From Actinobacillus equuli (GTDB lineage Bacteria; Pseudomonadota; Gammaproteobacteria; Enterobacterales; Pasteurellaceae), in assembly GCF_900636745.1 (NCBI RefSeq), contig NZ_LR134310.1, positions 744,001 to 808,000 on the forward strand: a stretch of 64,000 nucleotides of DNA, given 5' to 3'. Shown here piece after piece: positions 21,391 to 29,437 of this stretch. A program made the position numbers and the translations under genes. The number at the start of each line of letters is the position of its first letter. Positions within the stretch are counted from its first letter, which is position 1. The notes under the pieces were generated by a model. The model worked only from the letters and a program-made list of their open reading frames with translations, did no database searches and was not told the origin of the DNA.

Positions 21391-24201
21391 TTACCAGAAA
21401 TAACCCATACCGACAGAACCGCCAAGCTCTTTACGTGTATTCGCACTGAAAGACACTTTCACGCCAACACCACTTGGTAGAGATTGTGAGTAACCTACCG
21501 CTACCGCACTTTGGCTTTCATATTGACCCACCGCAGCCGTTACACCTGATTGACCTGCCGGCGCTTGTAATAGACCAGCCGTAGCAATTGCTGATGCCGT
21601 GCCAGCCTTACGATCTTTGTTTAAACGATCTAAACGTTTGTCAAAATCATTACGCGTTTGATTTAATTGACGAACATTTACCGCATCTGTTGCTTCTACA
21701 CCGTCAGCGACGTTAGTAATACGCTTGTTATTCATATTAATGCCGTTGCTATCAATTGTCGGACCGTTTTTAACCGAAACAGAATCCGCCGTCACTTTCG
21801 CAAAAGTCGGATTATCTACTGTTGCTACAGTAATCGTATTGGCATTTTGAGTGATTGCAATATTCTTACCTGAATGTACCGCAACCGTTTCACCCGATTT
21901 CACGTTATGGGTAGTAACTTTACCATCTGCCGCTTTAGTTGAAACATTCACGCCTTTATTTGCTGCCGCTGCCGTATCAATTTTAGCTTTAACTTTATCA
22001 GATAAGCCATATACCACTTTGCCTTGACCATCTGTGGTAACGTTTAGATCTGAAGTTGCACCAAAGGTTAAGCTATCGCCCTGCTCTAATGTCCAAGTAT
22101 CCGCTAACGCATCGGCACTTAATGTTGCTTCATTGTTACTCACATTGAAGGTATAAGCAGTTGATTTATCTGCTTTTTCATCAAGTTGTGCTTTATTTAC
22201 TGCATCTGTGCTGTTTGTACCGGCTTTCACATGACTAATTGCTTTGTCTGCCGCATTAATACCGGCTGTCGTAAGTTCCGGACCATTTTTTACACCAACA
22301 GAAGTAGTTGCTACAGCTTGATTTGCATTCATTACATCACTCTCAATACGTGCGATATTAGCTGTACCGGCAACTAATAAATCAGTATTTACATTTGCAA
22401 TGTTTCCTGTACCCGCAACTAATAAATCAGCATTTACACGAGCAATATCACCTGTACCGCCAACAATTTGATCCGCATTCACACGAGAAATATTACCCGT
22501 ACCGGCATTAATTTGATCTACATTCACACGAGCAACATCTGTTGTACCCGCAATAATCTGATCCGCATTTACACGTGCAGAAGTTGTGGTAGGCACAGCA
22601 ACCGGACTTGCAGCTAATGTTGCAACGTCTGCTGTTGCACCATCTACGCTTTCCAATACAAGGCTAGCCGGTGTTGCCATCGCCATCATTAACTCAGGCT
22701 CAGCACTAAAATCTTCAAAGCTATCTAATGATCTTCTACTACGGCTACTTCTAGGCGCAGCTTCCGTACTCGCTGATTCACTGGTTAAGCCAGTGTTACT
22801 TACCAATTCCGAAGGCGCAATATTCGGATAATAAAGTAACGCATTGCTCACTAAAATTTGATATAACTGCGCACCATTAATTGCGTCCGTACTGAATTCA
22901 GAAATATCACCGGCTGCTAAATTAGTAATACCGTTCGAATTAATTTTCGGACCATTTGCAACATTAATCGTATTTACAACATTTAAATTATCAGTATTTA
23001 CCGTATTTGAAGAGAAACTTGCCGTACGAATTCTATTTGCGTCAAATACACCTGAAACCGCTAATGATTCTGTTCTTACACGAGCCGCATCAACAATTCC
23101 TGAAGCAGCTAGTGAACCTGTTCTGATACGAGCAGCATCAATTACACCTGAAGCGGCTAACGAACCGGTTCTTACACGTGCCGCATCAATAATCCCTGAC
23201 GCCGCCAAATAATTTGTATTTACTTTTTCCGCATTCACTTTTGTTGCATTCACTGCGTTTGAAGCGGTTAATGACGCTGTGTTAACTTGTGTCGCATTTA
23301 CTGCATCTGATGCAGTTAATGACGCCGTGTTAATTTGGGTCGCATTTACTGCTGCTCGTGCGGTAATTGAATCGGTATTTACTTGCGTTGCATTTACTGC
23401 TTTAGCATCAACTGTGGTTGATTTCACATTTTTCGTATTCACTTTTTGTGAATTTACTGCATTCGAAGCGGTTAACGATGCCGTATTAATTTGCGTTGCA
23501 TTAACTGCATCTGATGCGGTTAATGACGCTGTGTTGATTTGGGTTGCATTTACCGCACCTGATGCTGTTAATGACGCTGTGTTAATTTGGGTCGCATTTA
23601 CTGCTGCTCGTGCGGTAATTGAATCGGTATTTACTTGCGTTGCATTTACGGTCTTAGCATCAACTACGTTTGTACTCACCGTAAAAGTATTTAAACGGTT
23701 CGTATTTGAAGTGGTCGCATTTACAACCGTTGCAGCGACATTACGTGCATTTACTTGTGCAGAATTAACCGCTTGTGAAGCTGTCAAGGCAATCGTATTC
23801 ACTTTGGTTGCATTTACAGCACCTGAAGCGGTAAGTCCTGCCGTATTAATTTGCGTTGCATTTACTGCACCTGAAGCCGTTAATGATGCAGTATTGATTT
23901 GAGTGGCATTTACAGCACCAGACGCAGTAATAGACCCCGTATTCATCTGAGTTGCATTAATTGCATCACCACGTAATGTAGTCGTATTGATTGACGAGAA
24001 TACAACATTATCAGCAGAAGAAATATTTAATGTATTTCCTTGTGCTGCAAGATTTAAATTATTATCCGAATTAACAATAACTTTATTTAAATTATCAGCA
24101 GTAACGGTGACTGTTGTTAATTCATTTGCCATAGATGTCGTATAAAGAGACGATAAAGCTAGCGCAATTATCGTTTTACTCATTTTTTTATTTACATACA
24201 T
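21391..24201 (-). CDS. Trimeric autotransporter adhesin (YadA-like anchor) with repetitive passenger
   Basis: A 936-residue surface protein. A plain signal peptide (cut predicted after TSMA, about residue 25) follows an ATG with GAGGTGGGAAT upstream. Residues about 75-400 are 16-residue repeats of the type AVNATQINTASLTASG; about 540-620 are 15-residue repeats of the type ARVNADQIVAGTGNI. Between them is a neck-like STDAINGAQLYQ segment and an irregular linker with RSSRSRRS. The C-terminal quarter has ATDAVNVRQLNQ, a short coiled coil and the beta-strand anchor ending SVGMGYFW. The anchor class makes trimeric secretion likely; host ligand unknown. Long identical DNA repeats make copy-number change likely. 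Confidence 0.88.
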   Translation of the reverse strand: MYVNKKMSKTIIALALSSLYTTSMANELTTVTVTADNLNKVIVNSDNNLNLAAQGNTLNISSADNVVFSSINTTTLRGDAINATQMNTGSITASGAVNATQINTASLTASGAVNATQINTAGLTASGAVNATKVNTIALTASQAVNSAQVNARNVAATVVNATTSNTNRLNTFTVSTNVVDAKTVNATQVNTDSITARAAVNATQINTASLTASGAVNATQINTASLTASDAVNATQINTASLTASNAVNSQKVNTKNVKSTTVDAKAVNATQVNTDSITARAAVNATQINTASLTASDAVNATQVNTASLTASNAVNATKVNAEKVNTNYLAASGIIDAARVRTGSLAASGVIDAARIRTGSLAASGIVDAARVRTESLAVSGVFDANRIRTASFSSNTVNTDNLNVVNTINVANGPKINSNGITNLAAGDISEFSTDAINGAQLYQILVSNALLYYPNIAPSELVSNTGLTSESASTEAAPRSSRSRRSLDSFEDFSAEPELMMAMATPASLVLESVDGATADVATLAASPVAVPTTTSARVNADQIIAGTTDVARVNVDQINAGTGNISRVNADQIVGGTGDIARVNADLLVAGTGNIANVNTDLLVAGTANIARIESDVMNANQAVATTSVGVKNGPELTTAGINAADKAISHVKAGTNSTDAVNKAQLDEKADKSTAYTFNVSNNEATLSADALADTWTLEQGDSLTFGATSDLNVTTDGQGKVVYGLSDKVKAKIDTAAAANKGVNVSTKAADGKVTTHNVKSGETVAVHSGKNIAITQNANTITVATVDNPTFAKVTADSVSVKNGPTIDSNGINMNNKRITNVADGVEATDAVNVRQLNQTRNDFDKRLDRLNKDRKAGTASAIATAGLLQAPAGQSGVTAAVGQYESQSAVAVGYSQSLPSGVGVKVSFSANTRKELGGSVGMGYFW
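22345..22590 (-). repeat. 45-bp tandem repeats within the adhesin gene
   Basis: About five degenerate copies of a 45-bp unit encoding ARVNADQIVAGTGNI-type sequence. Conserved positions are R/N-V-N/E-x-D and A-G-T. Confidence 0.75.
22990..23975 (-). repeat. 48-bp tandem repeats within the adhesin gene
   Basis: Roughly 20 degenerate 48-bp units encoding 16 residues of the type AVNATQINTASLTASG. A block of at least 60 identical bases occurs at about 23329 and again at about 23581 (252 bp apart), showing recent internal duplication. Confidence 0.85.
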
Positions 24202-24504
24202 ATTCCCACCTCAAGTTAAGGGATTTGACTTCTTTCAGTTAAATTTCATTCATTCTTTATTAGATTCAAAGTAAATAAAATTTACGTCTACTTAATATAA
24301 ATAACTTAATAAAGAACTAAACAAATATATATCTTTTAATCTATATTTACTAACTAATCGGATCTGACCTATAAAAATCTATTCTTTATTACAGATCGGA
24401 TTTGCTCGATTATCTTTACAAAATAAAAAAACTACTTTTTTTATGGATTTATGATAGAATCAGCGCCATACCTGTAAAATACCTGACTAAATTTAAAGGA
24501 GATT
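24202..24504. promoter_or_regulatory. AT-rich divergent promoter region, adhesin versus ABC importer
   Basis: No gene is visible in these 303 bases. TGATAGAAT at 24452-24460 is an extended -10 (TGN + TAGAAT) suitably placed for the binding-protein gene. An inverted repeat, AATCGGATCTG (24356-24366) and CAGATCGGATT (24392-24402), 11 positions with one mismatch and a 25-base spacer, lies upstream and could be an operator. Confidence 0.45.
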
Positions 24505-24507
24505 ATG

Positions 24508-26082
24508 ATGAAAAAATGGCTATTCCCATTACTTGCAACTACACTGTTTACTGTGGGTTGTGAAGATAAATCGGTTGTTCAAAACATCCAACAAGACACA
24601 AAAAAAACTGAAACAAATGAATTAAAAAACAATGAGTTAACACAAGTTACCGTTATTGCACCTTGGGAGCTAAATAGCTTACACCCGACTCAATCTGGTG
24701 TTATTTTCCAGCGAATGAACTTAGCAGAGACCTTAGTTGAAGCAAATGAAAAAGGAGAGTTAATCCCTGGACTTGCGACTGAATGGAAGAGCAATGAAGA
24801 TGCAACGGAGTGGACTTTCACGTTACGAGATGCGACCTTCCATAACGGCGAAAAATTAAATGCTCAAATTGTTGTAAAGAATTTAAATTTAGTAATGAAT
24901 CAACCAAGCATTCTAAAAAAGGCATTTATTAAAGAAATTAATGTTTTAAATCAGAATCAATTAAAATTTAAATTAACAAAATCTTTTGTACCGTTCCCTG
25001 CATTTTTAACACATTATTCAACTATTATTTTAGCTGAAGAATCATTTAATGAAAAAAATGAAGTTGTTAAATTAATTGGAACAGGTGCATTTAAAGCAAA
25101 TAAAATTGAAGCACCACAAAAAATAGAAGCTATTCGCTTTGAACAATATTGGGGAGAAAAACCAAAAGTTATTCATGCCAATTATTTAGCAAGCAGCCGT
25201 AGCGAAACGCGTGTATTAATGGCTCAAAGCGATGCAACATCATTAGTGTTTAACTTAGATACGGCGAGTGTCGCACGTTTAAAAACCAATCCTGATTTGA
25301 CTGTAACCAGTGGTTCTATCGCTCGTACTATTCAAATGAAAATGGATGTGGCAAAACCGTTTTTTAAAGACTTAGCAATTCGCCAAGCGCTTTCACAGGC
25401 AATCAATCGTAAAGCGATTGCTGAACAAGTTTTAAAAATCGAAGATGGCATAGCGGATCAAATTCTACCGAAAGCCTTTGCTGATTGGCGTGTAGAAAAT
25501 AAAGATGAAATTGTAGATCTCACAACAATTAAGCAGAATCTGATTGCTGCCGGTTACCAATTCAATAACGAAGGTAAATTAACTGATAAAGCAGGCAAGC
25601 CGTTCAGCTTCACATTAAGAACCTTCTCGGATCGTCCGGAATTGCCGATTATTGCCACAATTTTACAAGCACAATGGAAACAAATTGGGATTGATGTAAA
25701 TGTGTCGGTCGGAAACTTTAGTGAAATCCCTGCCGGCCATCAGGACGGTAGCTTAGAAATGGCGCTATATGCGTTGAACTATGGTAAAACCATCGATCCA
25801 TTCGGTGTAATCGTGCAGGATTATGCCAAAGGCGGCAGTGACTGGGGCGTAATGAACTGGAGTAACGAACAATTGGCGCAAACGTTAGAGAAAATCGAAA
25901 CGGAGCGTGATCCTCAACGAAATAAACACTTAAAACAGACGGTCAGCCAAATTATTCATGATGAACTACCGATTATTCCGGTAGTGTATTATCAGCAAAA
26001 TGTTGCGACCCATAATGATATCAAAGGTGTTACACTTGATCCGTTCGAAAGAAGATTCTTTTTAGAAAGACTTACAAAATAA
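24508..26082 (+). CDS. Substrate-binding lipoprotein of a peptide/nickel-type ABC importer
   Basis: A 524-residue lipoprotein (MKKWLFPLLATTLFTVGC, lipobox TVGC) of solute-binding family 5. Family features: LAETLVEANEKGELIPGLATEWKSNEDATEWTFTLRDATFHNGEKL, and RQALSQAINRKAIAEQVLK. Two ATGs are adjacent; the second (24508) has the better spacing to AAAGGAG. Family 5 proteins bind oligopeptides, dipeptides, nickel chelates or haem; the substrate cannot be told from sequence alone. It heads an operon with two permeases and a fused ATPase. A stable hairpin follows its stop, which may keep this gene more abundantly expressed than the rest. Confidence 0.88.
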   Translation: MKKWLFPLLATTLFTVGCEDKSVVQNIQQDTKKTETNELKNNELTQVTVIAPWELNSLHPTQSGVIFQRMNLAETLVEANEKGELIPGLATEWKSNEDATEWTFTLRDATFHNGEKLNAQIVVKNLNLVMNQPSILKKAFIKEINVLNQNQLKFKLTKSFVPFPAFLTHYSTIILAEESFNEKNEVVKLIGTGAFKANKIEAPQKIEAIRFEQYWGEKPKVIHANYLASSRSETRVLMAQSDATSLVFNLDTASVARLKTNPDLTVTSGSIARTIQMKMDVAKPFFKDLAIRQALSQAINRKAIAEQVLKIEDGIADQILPKAFADWRVENKDEIVDLTTIKQNLIAAGYQFNNEGKLTDKAGKPFSFTLRTFSDRPELPIIATILQAQWKQIGIDVNVSVGNFSEIPAGHQDGSLEMALYALNYGKTIDPFGVIVQDYAKGGSDWGVMNWSNEQLAQTLEKIETERDPQRNKHLKQTVSQIIHDELPIIPVVYYQQNVATHNDIKGVTLDPFERRFFLERLTK

Positions 26083-26101
26083 CATTATCAAATTAGCATT
26101 T

Positions 26102-26148
26102 AAAACACGGAAAATAGCACAGACTCTTGGGCAAATTCCGTGTTTTTT
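26102..26148 (+). terminator. Intra-operon hairpin between binding protein and permease genes
   Basis: AAAACACGGAA (26102-26112) pairs perfectly with TTCCGTGTTTT (26136-26146), followed by TT. It lies 20 bases after the binding-protein stop and before the permease start, so it is a candidate partial terminator or 3'-end stabiliser. Confidence 0.65.
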
Positions 26149-26157
26149 AATGAATTC

Positions 26158-27117
26158 ATGGTTAGAAATATGCTTAATATTATTTTTAGACGACTGCTGC
26201 AAATTATTTTAGTGGTTTGGTCGGTTGGTACTCTCACTTTTATTCTGACTCGACAGCTCTCGGGGGATATGGCTTATCGTATAGCGGCAAGCCGTTACGG
26301 TTATGATCAAGCTGATAGTGCCGCTGCCGAATTAGTACGCACCGAATTAGGACTAGATCAACCGTGGTGGCAAAGCTATGGAAACTGGTTACTTGACCTT
26401 TTACAGCTTAATTTAGGTAAATCCTTAGTTACCGGCGATTTAGTCTGGAACGAAATTGCTCATCAGTTCGGACATACGCTTAGCCTCGCGATTGTTGCGC
26501 TCATTATGGCAATTATGATTGGTCCGATGCTTGGTGTACTTGCCGCTCGCAAAGAAAATGGCTTTTTTGACCGCTTCACCCTCGTATTTAGCACCTTGTT
26601 TCGTTCCGTACCGGCATTTATTATCGCCATCGGACTAATTACGCTCTTTTCGGCAACATTGCACTGGCTACCAGCTGGTGGTTACGGTAAATGGCAACAC
26701 TTTATTTTACCAGCTTTAACATTAGCATTAGGACTGAGTGCCGTTTCAGTACGCGTTACTCGTACGGCAATGTTGCAAGTAAAACAATCCGAATATTACC
26801 AATTCGCACGTTTAAAAGGGCTATCTAGATGGCAAACTTTTACTCGCCACGGTATCCGCAATATCGCTATTCCAGTAATTGCTTATCATGCCGTACAGCT
26901 GGTTTATTTGATTGAAGGCGTGGTTGTAGTAGAAAGTCTCTTCGCTTGGCCTGGCAGCGGACACGCTTTGGTACATGCAGTGATTGCTAGAGACGTGCCG
27001 ATGATCCAAGGTACTTCTCTCGTGATGGGCGGTTTATTTGTACTGTTAAATATGTGTGCAGATATGCTGAGTGCGTGGATTGATCCACGAATTACTAATA
27101 AACGTCATGGAGAATAA
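26158..27117 (+). CDS. ABC importer permease, DppB/NikB type
   Basis: Integral membrane permease with about six helices. The family start MLNIIFRRLLQIILVVWSVGTLTFILTRQLSGD and the EAA loop region ARLKGLSRWQTFTRHGIRNIAIPVI are typical of the first permease of peptide/nickel importers. Starts at 26158 or 26170 are both plausible; a GTG at 26140 lies inside the hairpin stem and is unlikely. No strong ribosome-binding site is seen. The next permease starts two bases after its stop. Confidence 0.9.
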   Translation: MVRNMLNIIFRRLLQIILVVWSVGTLTFILTRQLSGDMAYRIAASRYGYDQADSAAAELVRTELGLDQPWWQSYGNWLLDLLQLNLGKSLVTGDLVWNEIAHQFGHTLSLAIVALIMAIMIGPMLGVLAARKENGFFDRFTLVFSTLFRSVPAFIIAIGLITLFSATLHWLPAGGYGKWQHFILPALTLALGLSAVSVRVTRTAMLQVKQSEYYQFARLKGLSRWQTFTRHGIRNIAIPVIAYHAVQLVYLIEGVVVVESLFAWPGSGHALVHAVIARDVPMIQGTSLVMGGLFVLLNMCADMLSAWIDPRITNKRHGE

Positions 27118-27119
27118 TA

Positions 27120-27905
27120 ATGAATAAAATGACATTCAGCCAAAAAGTTGGTGCAGCGATTCTTGCCATGTTGCTCGCTTTTGCCTTTTTACAGCCCTAT
27201 TTTTATCCAATGGATATTGGATTCCAAGATCTGACAACGATTCTCGCCAAACCCGGTGAACTTGCGTGGTTTGGCACAGATCACCTCGGGCGAGATATGC
27301 TAGCCCGCCTTGCTTCGGCGATTCGCTTATCATTCGGTCTATCTCTTTTTAGTGTATTTTGTGCATTAGTTGCCGGGCTGATATTTGGTATTCTAGCCGG
27401 CTTTTTCGGCGGATGGCTTGACCGACTATTCAGCTTTATTTGCGATTTAGTGATGGCTCTCCCCGGCTTATTACTCATTCTATTATTTGCTTCATTGTCC
27501 CCGGGATCATTTTGGACGCTTTATTTAGGTATCGCTTTGGTGATGTGGGTGGAATTTTTCCGTGTAATTCGAGCAGTCAGTCAAACGCTTGCTTCCAGTG
27601 CTGAAATCGAATCTTCTCGCTTAATGGGAATGGGATTATTTTATAGCTTTAAACGCCATCTTTTACCACGTTTGCTACCGCTTATTGTAACCTTAAGTGC
27701 TTTTTCGCTAGGTAATGCAATTCTGGCATTAGCAACACTCGGGTTTGTGAATGTGGGGCTACGTCCACCTACAGCCGAATTAGGTTTAATGATGACTGAA
27801 TTATTCCCTTATTACTATGAAGCTCCGTGGATCTTTATGCAGCCGGTGATTGCTGTCTTTTTAATGGTTCTCAGCCTTCAACTTTTATCAGGGAGAGTAA
27901 AATAA
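27120..27905 (+). CDS. ABC importer permease, DppC/NikC type
   Basis: A 261-residue membrane permease with five or six helices. FGTDHLGRDMLARLASAIRLSFGLSL is the conserved N-terminal motif of the second permease in this family; the EAA loop is SSRLMGMGLFYSFKRHLLPRLLPLIV. GGAG precedes the ATG. The gene overlaps the ATPase gene by one base (TAATG), indicating translational coupling. Confidence 0.92.
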   Translation: MNKMTFSQKVGAAILAMLLAFAFLQPYFYPMDIGFQDLTTILAKPGELAWFGTDHLGRDMLARLASAIRLSFGLSLFSVFCALVAGLIFGILAGFFGGWLDRLFSFICDLVMALPGLLLILLFASLSPGSFWTLYLGIALVMWVEFFRVIRAVSQTLASSAEIESSRLMGMGLFYSFKRHLLPRLLPLIVTLSAFSLGNAILALATLGFVNVGLRPPTAELGLMMTELFPYYYEAPWIFMQPVIAVFLMVLSLQLLSGRVK

Positions 27906-29308
27906 TGGCACTATTACGCATTGAGAATGTTGGAGTAAAAACCACCACAGATTTAACCTTAGTTGAACCGATAAGTTTAACGCTAGAACAAGGTAAAAAT
28001 ATCACGATTCTCGGTGAAACCGGTTCAGGAAAAAGCTTGTTGATTCAAGCTATTATGGGTGCTTTGCCGGAAGGGCTCGAGGCAAGCGGTCAAATTTTTG
28101 TAGAAAATAGCAAAACCGAAAACACACAGCTAGAATCGCTTTGGGGTAAAACCTTGGTAATGTTGCCGCAAGAGCCTCGCCGTTCTCTTGACCCAATTAT
28201 GACGATTGGTAAACAGCTTTGGGAAAGTTTTTTCTTCGTAGCTAAAAAAGATAAACAAGCGGCAAAAACCGAAGGAACAAACACTCTTGAGCATTTGGGC
28301 TTAAAAGCATGGGAAACTGCATATCCGCACCAACTCTCCGGCGGTATGGCCCAGCGAGCTTCTTTTGCTGTCGCTACGGCAGCCGGCGGTAAAATTTTAT
28401 TAGCTGATGAGCCAACCAAAGGGCTTGATCAAAAAAGCAAAACCAATGTGATCCAATTACTAAAACAGACTTATCAGAATCAAGGCGGTTTGCTCACTAT
28501 CACACACGATATTGAAGTTGCCGAACAATTAGGTGGCGAAATCTTGGTGATGAAAAAAGGGCAGTTATTAGAAAAAGGTTCTGCGGAAACATTGCTTGCT
28601 AACCCACAACATCCGTATACCAAAGCCTTAATTGCCGCTGATCCGAAGCATTGGCAAGCGGTCGAAAATTCGCAAAATTTTGCAAAAAATCAACCGCTTG
28701 TATCGGTGAAAAATCTGAGTGTTGCACGAGGCAAACGAACACTTTTCAGTGAACTTTCATTTGACTTACATCAAGGCGAAATCTTAGGTGTTGTCGGACA
28801 CAGCGGTATCGGCAAAAGTACGCTCGCTGATGTGTTATGCGGTTTGCTTAAGCCTAAATCGGGCGAAGTAATTTGGCACAGCCAGCAACATAAAAAACAT
28901 CAGGTATTGAAACTGTACCAAGATCCACCGGAAGCTTTTGCCCCGACTGTCAGTTTACAGACGTTGTTAGATGATGTGATCGATAAACATAAGTTAGATC
29001 GTTCGCAAATTCCAACTTTGCTGCAACAATTGGCGCTTTCTCCGGAAATTATCACCCGTAATGCAGAAAGCGTCTCAGGTGGTGAATTGCAACGTGTTGC
29101 GATCTTACGTGCATTATTGCTTGAACCGGTGTTACTTTTTGCCGATGAAGTGACCTCTCGCTTAGATCCGATCACGCAAAAAGAAACGATTGAATTATTA
29201 ATCAATCAATGCCGTCAACGCCAATGTGCGTTAGTGATTGTTAGCCACGATCCATATTTAATTGAAAAAAGCTGCGATAAAGTGATTGATTTAACTCAGT
29301 TTATTTAG
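27905..29308 (+). CDS. Fused double ATPase of the peptide/nickel-type ABC importer
   Basis: A 467-residue protein with two complete nucleotide-binding domains in one chain, equivalent to DppD plus DppF. Domain 1: Walker A GETGSGKS (37-44), signature LSGGMAQR, Walker B ILLADEP. Domain 2: Walker A GHSGIGKS, signature VSGGELQR, Walker B LLFADEV. The joining linker (about residues 250-265) is encoded by an inverted uptake-signal pair, the sort of sequence that elsewhere in this window lies between genes. The start is the ATG at 27905, with AGGGAGAG upstream. Domain 2 has DEV in place of DEP after Walker B. Confidence 0.92.
   Translation: MALLRIENVGVKTTTDLTLVEPISLTLEQGKNITILGETGSGKSLLIQAIMGALPEGLEASGQIFVENSKTENTQLESLWGKTLVMLPQEPRRSLDPIMTIGKQLWESFFFVAKKDKQAAKTEGTNTLEHLGLKAWETAYPHQLSGGMAQRASFAVATAAGGKILLADEPTKGLDQKSKTNVIQLLKQTYQNQGGLLTITHDIEVAEQLGGEILVMKKGQLLEKGSAETLLANPQHPYTKALIAADPKHWQAVENSQNFAKNQPLVSVKNLSVARGKRTLFSELSFDLHQGEILGVVGHSGIGKSTLADVLCGLLKPKSGEVIWHSQQHKKHQVLKLYQDPPEAFAPTVSLQTLLDDVIDKHKLDRSQIPTLLQQLALSPEIITRNAESVSGGELQRVAILRALLLEPVLLFADEVTSRLDPITQKETIELLINQCRQRQCALVIVSHDPYLIEKSCDKVIDLTQFI
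28655..28701. repeat. Inverted uptake-signal pair inside the fused ATPase gene
   Basis: CAAGCGGTC (28655-28663) and ACCGCTTGT (28693-28701) with the usual AT-rich middle (AATTCGCAAAATTTTGC) form a terminator-like dyad that is read through as the interdomain linker. Confidence 0.8.
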
Positions 29309-29352
29309 TTGTCCAGAAAACAACTGGTTCATACCAGCTGTTCAAAGAAAAC

Positions 29353-29415
29353 AAGCGGTCGTTTTTGATGAAAACTTTGCAAAATTTGCTTTGTTCTCCT
29401 TAAAAACGACCGCTT
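29353..29415. terminator. Bidirectional uptake-signal terminator between the importer operon and recN
   Basis: AAGCGGTCGTTTTT (29353-29366) pairs with AAAAACGACCGCTT (29402-29415), 14 perfect pairs, between converging genes. Confidence 0.75.
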
Positions 29416-29437
29416 ATTTTTATTTTATTCCTCGATA

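Noticed and set aside
22186-22377. Open frame opposite the adhesin gene
   Set aside because: Cysteine-rich composition and lack of start signals fit antisense translation of a conserved coding region.
23279-23902. 207-codon open frame opposite the adhesin gene
   Set aside because: It is the antisense shadow of the 48-bp repeats; it has no ribosome-binding site, and its repetitive Val/Ala/Phe sequence only mirrors the repeat structure.
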